A stretch of DNA of 7,946 nucleotides from an uncultured Clostridia bacterium. Lineage in GTDB: Bacteria > Bacillota > Clostridia > UBA1381. Below, one piece after another: positions 1 through 4,390 of this stretch (position 1 is its first letter; every line of letters begins with the position of its first letter). The notes below the pieces were generated by a model. It saw only the letters and a list, made by a program, of their open reading frames with translations, was not told the DNA's origin and searched no databases. A program made the translations under genes and the position numbers. The stretch lies in the NCBI GenBank assembly GCA_934486735.1, contig CAKSQL010000053.1:1-7946 (forward strand), read 5' to 3'.

Positions 1-89
1 TTGCTTGCAAATGTTTCTGCATAAATCTTTTTAATTTTTTTCTAAAAAACTCTTGACTTTTTATTTGCAGGCTTATTTCCTTTTTGTTG

Positions 90-1229
90 TTATGCAGGCA
101 TGCCGACATGATTTTTGGCTGCGGCACACACCTTTTCTTCAATAAATTCAGCCAATCTTTCGGTGGCGTCCGGTTTTCCGAGCTTTTTTACGCTTTCACG
201 AAGCAGCGAAAGCCGCCAGGGACAGGATAAAAGTTCGTAAATAGCTTCATCTATGGGAAATGTTTCGGAAACCATTACGGCAGCACCGCTGTTCACCAAA
301 AATTCCATATTTCTTTCCTCCTGCCCGGGGATTGGGTCTACAATGATTGCAGGCAAGCCTTTTGCCAAAAGCTCGGATGTGGTGAGTCCGCCCGGCTTTG
401 TCACAATCAAATCGGCGGCATCCATCATAACATCAATGTTATCGACAAAGCCATATGAATGAACCGATTTTTCCCAAACGTAGGAATCGATTTCTTTTTT
501 CGCTTTTTTGTTGTTTCCGCATACGCACAAAACCTGAAAATTCCCATCAAGTGCATCTATGAGCTTCATATTGTCAAGCATATTCCCATAGCCCATCGAA
601 CCCATCATTACAAGAATAGTTGTCTTGTCCGAAATACCGAGATTTTTTCTTGCGTTTTCTTTGGACATTTTTGATGAGAATTTTTCCTTTATCGGAATGC
701 CGTAGGGAAGAATTTTCTCCTCGGGAATCCCCTTTTTTCGCATTTGTCTGTTTAAGAGCGCATCCGGCGTGATATAGTAATCAATGTCGGTGCTTTCCCA
801 AAACGGATGTACCGTAAAATCGGTAACGATGCCGAAAGTCGGGCAATCTATTATTCCTTTTTCGGACAGATATGTCATTAAAAGGCACGCAAAGCTGTGA
901 GTCCCGATTACCACATCGGGCGTGTAATCCTCAAAAAATTCCTTTAGCTTGTGCGATACAATTTTCGAAAAAATTGATATGAACGACATTTTATCGTATT
1001 TTTCTTCGCGCTTATCGAGCAGACCGTAGGTTTTTCCGTATGCCTCGGGCAGATATTTGGTCGAAAAGAGATACCCGTCCGAAATGGAATTGGCGAGACG
1101 TGTGTTGACATATTCAAAGGTGTCAAGCATTTCGCATTCAAAACCGCGCTTTTGGAGTGCACCCATAATTGCCTGACCGGTGGAGTGATGTCCGTATCCG
1201 GCTTTTACTGATAAAACCAAGGCTTTCAT
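90..1229 (-). CDS. GT28-family diacylglycerol glycosyltransferase-like protein (UgtP/MGDG-synthase type)
   Basis: This is a 379-residue GT-B fold glycosyltransferase, probably adding a sugar from a UDP-sugar to diacylglycerol at the inner face of the membrane, the first step in glycolipid or lipoteichoic acid anchor synthesis. The N-terminus has the family signature GYGHHS (residues 11-16) after a hydrophobic first strand, as in MGDG synthase and UgtP. The C-terminal UDP-sugar domain has MMGSMGYGN (about 204-212) and PGGLTTSELLAKGLPAII (about 278-295), then PIPGQEERN. There is no signal peptide or membrane helix, as expected for a peripheral enzyme. I chose the ATG at 1229 because a GGGGGA ribosome site lies just upstream on the minus strand and MKALVLSVKAGYGHH matches the family N-terminus. 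A longer open frame to 1316 adds 29 unlikely residues that cross the opposite promoter. It is transcribed divergently from the rest of the window. Sugar and acceptor cannot be read from sequence; other GT28 acceptors are possible. Confidence 0.85.
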   Translation of the reverse strand: MKALVLSVKAGYGHHSTGQAIMGALQKRGFECEMLDTFEYVNTRLANSISDGYLFSTKYLPEAYGKTYGLLDKREEKYDKMSFISIFSKIVSHKLKEFFEDYTPDVVIGTHSFACLLMTYLSEKGIIDCPTFGIVTDFTVHPFWESTDIDYYITPDALLNRQMRKKGIPEEKILPYGIPIKEKFSSKMSKENARKNLGISDKTTILVMMGSMGYGNMLDNMKLIDALDGNFQVLCVCGNNKKAKKEIDSYVWEKSVHSYGFVDNIDVMMDAADLIVTKPGGLTTSELLAKGLPAIIVDPIPGQEERNMEFLVNSGAAVMVSETFPIDEAIYELLSCPWRLSLLRESVKKLGKPDATERLAEFIEEKVCAAAKNHVGMPA

Positions 1230-1260
1230 TATTAAATTTCCCCCAATTAAATAAATACTA

Positions 1261-1289
1261 TTGCAATTTTGTCCCTTTTTTGATATAAT
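1261..1289 (+). promoter_or_regulatory. SigA-type promoter for the amidotransferase-like gene
   Basis: TTGCAA at 1261-1266 and a perfect TATAAT at 1284-1289 are separated by exactly 17 bases, so transcription would start near 1296. It would drive the plus-strand gene and probably hpt. The divergent minus-strand gene must start transcription in the same AT-rich region. A minus-strand TATAAT lies at 1296-1291, but I see no good -35 at normal spacing, so that promoter is not called. Confidence 0.75.
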
Positions 1290-1314
1290 AATTATATGCC
1301 GACAAAATGCCGGC

Positions 1315-1343
1315 AATCTGATATGCTTATATTATATCAGATT
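1315..1343 (+). repeat. perfect 10-bp inverted repeat just downstream of the promoter
   Basis: AATCTGATAT (1315-1324) and ATATCAGATT (1334-1343) are perfect inverted copies around a 9-base centre. The dyad lies about 20-48 bases after the predicted transcription start. It could be an operator or a leader hairpin. A T7 run at 1364-1370 follows, but about 20 bases downstream, so it is not a normal terminator. Confidence 0.6.
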
Positions 1344-1377
1344 ATCAGCCCAATTGCAAGTAATTTTTTTAAAATAC

Positions 1378-1438
1378 GCCCCGCGGCTCCACAAGGATTG
1401 GGTGTGGAAGAAGCCGCTTTCGGGCAGAAAGGCTGCGG
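1378..1438 (+). promoter_or_regulatory. structured leader with two mutually exclusive hairpins
   Basis: Hairpin A pairs GCCC (1378-1381) with GGGC (1422-1425), GCGGCT (1383-1388) with AGCCGC (1412-1417), and CCACA (1389-1393) with TGTGG (1403-1407). That is 15 pairs interrupted by small bulges. Hairpin B reuses the 3' arm: AGCC (1412-1415) with GGCT (1431-1434), or CCGC with GCGG (1435-1438), together with TTTC (1418-1421) and GAAA (1427-1430). Hairpin B lies against the GGAAAG ribosome site before the ATG at 1446, so A and B could form an on/off switch. The pairing is visible; the switching is inference. Confidence 0.4.
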
Positions 1439-1445
1439 AAAGAAA

Positions 1446-1970
1446 ATGGTTCTTTACCTTGGAGACAAAGAATTATATGATTTTATGTCGGGTTTGTGCG
1501 ATGATATATCAACAGAGCTGCCGGCTGAAAATGCCGGGAGCTTAATTGTTGCGGAATACTCGCACAATGCCGTTTCGGTCGTTCGGGCGGCAGTTGATAA
1601 GGATATTCCGGTTCTCGGGGTGCTGGACGGATATCGCACGGTGGTTGAGGCATACGGCGGAGAGTGTATACCGATAGAAAACTGCCCGGAGGGCAAGCAG
1701 GAGCTGGCTGTGCTTGATACAACAATTCCGATTTACAAAGGGCTTGAACATGTTATGTCGATATGCCGAGGTAATCCGTCGGCAGCGGATGAGGAACGGC
1801 TCCCTCCCGAGCTTGACTGCATCGCGCGCTCAGAGGCGGGGGATATAATCGCCGTCTCCGATGCGGAGCACAAAAGCGTGTTCGCGGTGAATTACTACTT
1901 AAATTCAAGCCTGACCCGAGGGGCGGACAGGATAATTATGAATTTTCTGAATCTGACCCCGGGCGAATGA
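1446..1970 (+). CDS. class I glutamine amidotransferase-like protein lacking the catalytic triad (GuaA/TrpG-related pseudoenzyme)
   Basis: This 174-residue protein follows the GuaA/TrpG/PabA amidotransferase fold. IPVLGVLDGYRTVVEAYGG (54-72) matches the nucleophile-elbow pattern PVLGxCxGxQxxxxxxGG. GKQELAVLDTTIPIYKGL matches the GuaA segment after it. LPPEL and FAVNYYLNSSL (146-156) match the terminal FGVQFHPEsxL block, followed by a typical NFLNL end. Aligned by eye, the nucleophile Cys is Leu60, the catalytic His is Tyr151 and the Glu is Asn153. The PGPG oxyanion loop is also absent, so it should not hydrolyse glutamine. It is shorter than TrpG (about 190 residues). The frame is intact, so it is maintained rather than decayed. 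I chose the ATG at 1446 because VLYLGDKELYDF fits the first strand. GTG at 1404, with AAGGA six bases upstream, is an alternative. A regulatory or nucleotide-binding role near hpt is speculation. Confidence 0.65.
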   Translation: MVLYLGDKELYDFMSGLCDDISTELPAENAGSLIVAEYSHNAVSVVRAAVDKDIPVLGVLDGYRTVVEAYGGECIPIENCPEGKQELAVLDTTIPIYKGLEHVMSICRGNPSAADEERLPPELDCIARSEAGDIIAVSDAEHKSVFAVNYYLNSSLTRGADRIIMNFLNLTPGE

Positions 1971-1982
1971 TTTGAAAATCAT
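1967..1982 (+). repeat. 16-bp palindromic repeat, copy 1
   Basis: ATGATTTGAAAATCAT has perfect 7-base arms around GA. It contains the TGA stop codon (1968-1970) of the amidotransferase-like gene. The identical 16-mer recurs at 3051-3066 at the stop of the HIT gene. No T-tract follows this copy. Confidence 0.7.
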
Positions 1983-1995
1983 ATATGAGTGCGAT

Positions 1996-2082
1996 AATTT
2001 CTTAATTCATCACCCTGCCGATTAAGAAATTCCTTAATTACTATTTGTGCCGATGCGGGGCGGCGGAACGGAGAGTGTTATG
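1996..2082 (+). promoter_or_regulatory. candidate structured cis-regulatory RNA, copy 1 (hpt leader)
   Basis: Stem 1 is a perfect 11-bp pairing of AATTTCTTAAT (1996-2006) with ATTAAGAAATT (2021-2031). Its 14-base loop holds CCCTGC (2013-2018). Downstream, GCCG (2049-2052) can pair with CGGC (2061-2064) to form hairpin 2. The loop of hairpin 2 contains GCGGGG (2055-2060), complementary to CCCTGC with one G-U pair. The two loops could therefore kiss, or form a pseudoknot if stem 2 is absent. The GGAG ribosome site (2070-2073) follows six bases after the hairpin. From 2036 to the ATG this leader is nearly identical to 3599-3645 before yqeY. I know of no matching Rfam family; the purine riboswitch core is absent. 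Confidence 0.65.
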
Positions 2083-2628
2083 CAGAATATTGAAGAAGCG
2101 ATAGAACGTGTACTTATTTCGGAAGAAGAACTTGCCGGGACAGTGAAACGTCTGGCGGAGAAAATCAATGCCGATTATAAAAACGAACCGCTTATATTGG
2201 TAATAATATTGAAAGGAAGTCTGGTGTTCGCCACCGATTTGATGAAACGGCTTACCATGCCGCTCACGATAGACTTTATGCAGGCATCGAGTTATGGCTC
2301 GGGGACGGTGTCGAAGGGATTTATCAATATCAAAAAGGATTTGACAACCGATATCAAGGATAAAAATGTACTTATAATAGAAGATATCATCGACAGCGGA
2401 AACACTCTTCACAAGCTTAAAGAGCTGCTGCGTGAGCGGAATCCGAAAAGCGTGCGCATATGCACAATTTTGGACAAGCCGGACAGGCGCGTTACCGAGG
2501 TGGAGGTTGAATATTCGGGAATTTCCATTCCCGATGAGTTTGTCGTCGGATACGGTCTCGATTACAATGAATATTTCAGAAATCTCCCGTACGTGGGCGT
2601 TTTGAAGAAAAGCGTATATCAAAAATAG
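2080..2628 (+). CDS. hpt: hypoxanthine(-guanine) phosphoribosyltransferase
   Basis: This 182-residue cytosolic purine-salvage enzyme joins hypoxanthine or guanine with PRPP to give IMP or GMP and pyrophosphate. The PRPP signature VLIIEDIIDSGNT occupies residues 97-109. Glu101 and Asp102 bind the ribose and Asp105 is the expected general base. LKGSLVFATDLMKRL near residue 45 holds the pyrophosphate-binding loop. The purine-site block FVVGYGLDYNEYFRNLP near the C-terminus is very close to the family consensus, and the Lys in ILDKPDRR contacts the base. The ATG at 2080 has GGAG six bases upstream and gives the normal length of about 180. It follows the amidotransferase-like gene by 109 bases, which hold the structured leader. 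All motifs are intact, so it should be active. In low-GC Gram-positives this enzyme is commonly sensitive to (p)ppGpp, but that cannot be judged here. Confidence 0.95.
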   Translation: MQNIEEAIERVLISEEELAGTVKRLAEKINADYKNEPLILVIILKGSLVFATDLMKRLTMPLTIDFMQASSYGSGTVSKGFINIKKDLTTDIKDKNVLIIEDIIDSGNTLHKLKELLRERNPKSVRICTILDKPDRRVTEVEVEYSGISIPDEFVVGYGLDYNEYFRNLPYVGVLKKSVYQK

Positions 2629-2635
2629 GAAATGA

Positions 2636-2675
2636 GGAAAGCTTCGGAACATTCCGAAATGTTTTCCCCCTTTTT
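2636..2675 (+). terminator. hairpin between hpt and the HIT gene, possible terminator or processing site
   Basis: TTCGGAA (2643-2649) pairs with TTCCGAA (2652-2658), and outer GGAAA (2636-2640) pairs with TTTCC (2663-2667). A CCCTTTTT run follows. The hairpin is compact and only eight bases after the hpt stop, but the tract after it is mixed C and T, so termination may be weak and partial read-through into the HIT gene is likely. Confidence 0.4.
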
Positions 2676-2709
2676 AAAAAGACTATATAAAAAACAGGAG
2701 GACAAAAAT

Positions 2710-3051
2710 ATGGATTGCTTATTTTGTAAAATAATTGCCGGGGAGATTCCCTCGGACAAGGTCTATGAGGACGATATGGTTCTTGCGTTCCGCGACATCG
2801 CACCGCAGGCACCGCAGCACGTTGTGATTATCCCCAAAAAGCACATAAGCTCGGCAAATGAGATAACGCCCGAGAACAGCGGATATGTGGCACATGTGTT
2901 TGAAGTGATTCCGAAAATCGCAAAGGAACTCGGTATTGACGAAAAGGGCTATCGTGTTATAAATAACTGCGGCGAATACGGCGGTCAGACGGTTATGCAT
3001 CTGCATTTTCATCTTACCGGCGGCAGACAATTCGGCTGGCCGGCAGGCTGA
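2710..3051 (+). CDS. HIT-family (HinT-like) nucleoside phosphoramidate hydrolase
   Basis: This 113-residue protein belongs to the HinT branch of the histidine triad superfamily, cytosolic homodimers that hydrolyse AMP- or GMP-lysine and other nucleoside phosphoramidates. CLFCKIIAGEIPSDKVYEDD at the N-terminus is the family signature, including a CxxC pair often associated with zinc in bacterial members. HVVIIPKKHI lies mid-protein. The catalytic triad HLHFHL follows GGQTVM, and the protein ends with GRQFGWPAG, the usual HinT tail. The start is set by a perfect AGGAGG (2696-2701) eight bases before the ATG. It lies 81 bases after hpt and is probably co-transcribed with it in part. It ends with two consecutive in-frame TGA codons (3049-3054), the second within a palindrome. 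HIT genes just upstream of rpsU-yqeY are common in Clostridia. The physiological substrate is unknown. Confidence 0.93.
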   Translation: MDCLFCKIIAGEIPSDKVYEDDMVLAFRDIAPQAPQHVVIIPKKHISSANEITPENSGYVAHVFEVIPKIAKELGIDEKGYRVINNCGEYGGQTVMHLHFHLTGGRQFGWPAG

Positions 3052-3066
3052 TGATTTGAAAATCAT
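3051..3066 (+). repeat. 16-bp palindromic repeat, copy 2
   Basis: ATGATTTGAAAATCAT is identical to copy 1 at 1967-1982 and begins on the last base of the HIT stop codon. Here the flanking G and C extend the arms to eight bases, and CGTTTTC follows, so this copy could act as a weak terminator. Confidence 0.7.
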
Positions 3067-3070
3067 CGTT

Positions 3071-3115
3071 TTCAGACCTGTTTTTCGGTAATATGTACGT
3101 TTTTTGAGGTCTGAA
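3071..3115 (+). repeat. 9-bp inverted repeat with 27-base loop in the HIT-rpsU gap
   Basis: TTCAGACCT (3071-3079) and AGGTCTGAA (3107-3115) are perfect inverted copies. The loop contains two T-runs, the second (TTTTTT) just before the 3' arm. It may be a stabilising hairpin at the end of the HIT transcript or a divided operator. There is no T-tract after the 3' arm, so it is not a standard terminator. Confidence 0.5.
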
Positions 3116-3169
3116 TATGGTAAAAATAAAAGAAATTTTTGATTTTTTAAAAAAAATCCTTAAAACATA

Positions 3170-3199
3170 TTGACATTTCTATGAAATATAAGGTATAAT
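3170..3199 (+). promoter_or_regulatory. strong SigA-type promoter for rpsU
   Basis: Perfect TTGACA (3170-3175) and perfect TATAAT (3194-3199) are separated by 18 bases. An A/T-rich block at 3121-3165 with A and T runs sits just upstream and resembles an UP element. Transcription would start near 3206, giving a leader of about 87 bases. Confidence 0.9.
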
Positions 3200-3206
3200 A
3201 TATATT

Positions 3207-3278
3207 GTGGCAGAAAAAATGCTTGTACAAAAAACATCTGCCGCTCCATCAAACAGCCGGAAGAATTGACCAGCCGGA
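3207..3278 (+). promoter_or_regulatory. rpsU 5' leader with hairpin and CAGCCGGA direct repeat
   Basis: GTGGCAG (3207-3213) pairs with CTGCCGC (3238-3244) with one G-U pair, starting at the predicted transcription start. Two copies of CAGCCGGA follow at 3254-3261 and 3271-3278, 17 bases apart, and the second runs into the ribosome site. A role in autoregulation by S21 is possible but only inferred. Confidence 0.35.
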
Positions 3279-3292
3279 GGGAGGGGAAATAC

Positions 3293-3469
3293 ATGTCTGA
3301 AATTCGAGTAAAAGATAATGAATCACTGGATAGCGCACTCCGCAGATTTAAGCGCCAATGCGCTAAGTCGGGTGTTATGTCTGAAATAAGAAAACGTGAA
3401 CATTACGAGAAACCCAGCGTAAAGCGCAAGAAAAAATCCGAAGCTGCGCGTAAGAGAAAGTTCAAATAA
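3293..3469 (+). CDS. rpsU: 30S ribosomal protein S21
   Basis: This is a 58-residue basic protein of the 30S subunit that binds near the platform and anti-Shine-Dalgarno region and helps mRNA selection. The sequence MSEIRVKDNESLDSALRRFKRQC is a textbook S21 N-terminus. KREHYEKPSVKRKKKSEAARKRK gives the Lys/Arg-rich helical tail, and the length is normal. The ATG at 3293 is chosen for this match and for the strong GGAGGGAGGGG just upstream; an in-frame ATA/ATG-type extension to 3266 is not conserved in the family. It has its own consensus promoter, as expected for a highly expressed ribosomal gene, and is followed by yqeY, a gene pairing conserved in Firmicutes. Only weak hairpins separate the two (GCGTG/CACGC at 3481-3495), so read-through into yqeY is likely. 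Confidence 0.97.
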   Translation: MSEIRVKDNESLDSALRRFKRQCAKSGVMSEIRKREHYEKPSVKRKKKSEAARKRKFK

Positions 3470-3566
3470 CGAATAATATGGCGTGCTTTTCACGCATTGA
3501 TTAAATTGAGCTGTCTCGGCAAGATTTTTTGAAATTTTGTATCTCCAAAACGCATATGGGCAAAGC

Positions 3567-3645
3567 CTCTTATCGTTATACTTCCCTGCGGATAAGAGAA
3601 TTACTATTTGTGCCGATGCAGGGCGGCGGAATGGAGATTTTTATG
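3567..3645 (+). promoter_or_regulatory. candidate structured cis-regulatory RNA, copy 2 (yqeY leader)
   Basis: Stem 1 is a perfect 8-bp pairing of CTCTTATC (3567-3574) with GATAAGAG (3591-3598). This stem sequence differs from copy 1, yet complementarity is kept. The 16-base loop again ends in CCCTGC (3584-3589). Downstream, GCCG (3612-3615) and CGGC (3624-3627) flank a loop containing GCAGGG (3618-3623), a perfect complement of CCCTGC. The GGAG ribosome site is at 3633-3636. From AATTAC (3599) to the ATG is 44 bases, exactly as in the hpt leader, with about five substitutions. Confidence 0.65.
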
Positions 3646-4086
3646 ACGCTTAAAGAAAAATTGGCGGATGATTTAAAATCTGCCATGAAAAATAAAAATA
3701 CTGTCCGTAAAAATGTCGTACAGATGGTAAGAGCGGGAATACTTCAAATCGAAAAGGATAAAAAGATAACTCTGGATGATGACGGCGTGCTGGACGTAAT
3801 TGCCAAGCAGCTTAAGCAGCGCAGAGATTCCCTGCCGGATTACGAAAAAAGCGGACGAGAAGACCTAATCGCCGAATTAAAGGCGGAAATGGATGTTTTG
3901 ATGGAGTACCTGCCTCAGCAATTAACTCGCGAAGAGCTTGAGAAGATTGTTGCCGATGCCGTTGCCGAAACCGGTGCTTCTACAATGAAGGACATGGGTA
4001 AAATCATGGCTGCGGTTATGCCCAAAACAAAGGGCAGAGCGGACGGCAAGGTTATTAATGAAATAGCAAAAAGTATGTTATCATAA
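3643..4086 (+). CDS. yqeY: YqeY/GatB-like domain protein
   Basis: This 147-residue all-helical protein belongs to the GatB/YqeY family. It shares the C-terminal helical domain with GatB and GatE, the tRNA-dependent amidotransferase subunits, but lacks the kinase-like catalytic part. Its function is not settled; a tRNA-linked role is assumed from the domain. Family blocks are present in order: MTLKEKLADDLKSAMK, KQRRDSLPDYEKSGREDL, MDVLMEYLPQQLTREEL and the conserved end DMGKIMAAVMPKTKGRADGK (about 119-138) followed by VINEIAKSML. The ATG at 3643 has GGAG six bases upstream; a longer frame from TTG 3529 runs through the structured leader and is not conserved. It follows rpsU by 173 bases, the conserved Firmicutes order. 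The unusual point is that its leader is a near copy of the hpt leader. Confidence 0.93.
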   Translation: MTLKEKLADDLKSAMKNKNTVRKNVVQMVRAGILQIEKDKKITLDDDGVLDVIAKQLKQRRDSLPDYEKSGREDLIAELKAEMDVLMEYLPQQLTREELEKIVADAVAETGASTMKDMGKIMAAVMPKTKGRADGKVINEIAKSMLS

Positions 4087-4093
4087 AAATGCG

Positions 4094-4142
4094 GCTGCGG
4101 CATTGTTGGTTTGATATTGATTTTGCCGCAGCTTTGATATTT
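4094..4142 (+). terminator. probable rho-independent terminator after yqeY
   Basis: GCTGCGGCA (4094-4102) pairs perfectly with TGCCGCAGC (4124-4132), GC-rich, just after the yqeY stop, followed by TTTGATATTTG. The loop is long (21 bases) and the T-tract interrupted, so efficiency is uncertain. Confidence 0.55.
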
Positions 4143-4143
4143 G

Positions 4144-4172
4144 TTGCTTATTTCGTGCATGATTTTTATCAT
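4144..4172 (+). promoter_or_regulatory. possible tRNA promoter overlapped by a 9-bp palindrome
   Basis: TTGCTT (4144-4149) and TATCAT (4167-4172) are 17 bases apart, placing a start near 4179, just before the tRNA. The -35 is poor. A perfect inverted repeat, GTGCATGAT (4155-4163) and ATCATGCAC (4168-4176) around TTTT, covers the spacer and -10. It could be an operator or a transcript hairpin. Confidence 0.35.
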
Positions 4173-4181
4173 GCACTGCAT

Positions 4182-4256
4182 GCTGGTGTGGCTCAATGGC
4201 AGAGCAGATCATTCGTAATGATCAGGTTGCAGGTTCGATTCCCGTCACCAGCTCCA
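4182..4256 (+). tRNA. tRNA-Thr (anticodon CGT)
   Basis: The cloverleaf is complete: acceptor GCTGGTG (4182-4188) with CACCAGC (4246-4252); D stem GCTC/GAGC; anticodon stem GATCA/TGATC around TTCGTAA with anticodon CGT at 4214-4216; T loop TTCGATT (4234-4240). The T stem GCAGG/CCCGT has one A-C mismatch and one G-U pair. G1-C72 and C2-G71 fit threonine identity, the discriminator is T, and CCA is encoded. It reads ACG codons. It stands alone between yqeY and rnr, with hairpins on both sides. Confidence 0.95.
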
Positions 4257-4262
4257 AATGTG

Positions 4263-4303
4263 TAGGCGCTGTAAATGATTTTATTTGCAGCGCCTAAATT
4301 TAT
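4263..4303 (+). terminator. hairpin terminator after tRNA-Thr
   Basis: TAGGCGCTG (4263-4271) pairs with CAGCGCCTA (4288-4296), extended inward by AAAT/ATTT. AATTTAT follows. The stem is strong and close to the tRNA 3' end, but the T-tract is short. Confidence 0.6.
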
Positions 4304-4320
4304 ATAGTGATTGTAAATTA

Positions 4321-4326
4321 TATAAT
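4321..4326 (+). promoter_or_regulatory. possible -10 element for the rnr operon
   Basis: TATAAT at 4321-4326 lies between the tRNA terminator and rnr, in an AT-rich stretch. The -35 at the right spacing (TTTATA at 4299-4304) is weak. Transcription would start near 4333, just ahead of the leader peptide frame. Confidence 0.4.
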
Positions 4327-4350
4327 TGCATTTTTCGGGAAAGGCTATAA

Positions 4351-4377
4351 ATGAAGTTGTATTATGCGACGGCGTAA
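4351..4377 (+). CDS. putative 8-residue leader peptide MKLYYATA upstream of rnr
   Basis: An ATG at 4351 has AAAGG (4340-4344) six bases upstream and reads MKLYYATA to a TAA at 4375-4377. The stop codon overlaps the rnr ribosome site (AAGGCGGTGA, 4377-4386), so a ribosome ending here would release directly on the rnr initiation region. This arrangement suits translational coupling. Such a short frame can arise by chance; no evidence of translation is available. Confidence 0.35.
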   Translation: MKLYYATA

Positions 4378-4390
4378 AGGCGGTGATTTT

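Noticed and set aside
53..79. Promoter at the left edge (TTGACT with TATTTC)
   Set aside because: Spacing is about 15 bases, the -10 is poor, and there is no plus-strand gene downstream.
1230..1316. N-terminal extension of the glycosyltransferase frame by 29 residues
   Set aside because: The extension has no ribosome site, crosses the plus-strand promoter, and the family N-terminus begins at MKALVLSV (1229).
1940..1956. CodY-like box AATTTTCTGAATCTG
   Set aside because: Only the left half matches the consensus and it lies inside coding sequence for the conserved NFLNL end.
1972..1998. Separate promoter for hpt (TTGAAA and GATAAT)
   Set aside because: The spacing is only 15 bases and the start would fall inside stem 1 of the leader RNA, destroying it.
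1996..2079. Guanine/adenine-type purine riboswitch before hpt
   Set aside because: The three-way junction core and its conserved junction bases are absent; the structure is two hairpins with complementary loops.
2041..2652. 203-codon open frame on the minus strand opposite hpt
   Set aside because: It is antisense to a clear hpt gene, its product resembles no family, and it covers the structured leader; it is a shadow frame.
3481..3537. Terminator between rpsU and yqeY
   Set aside because: The GCGTG/CACGC stem has five pairs and no T-tract, and the later T-run at 3525-3530 has only a three-pair stem before it.
3529..3642. N-terminal extension of yqeY from TTG 3529
   Set aside because: The added residues are not part of the YqeY family and the region is explained by the structured leader; GGAG points to ATG 3643.
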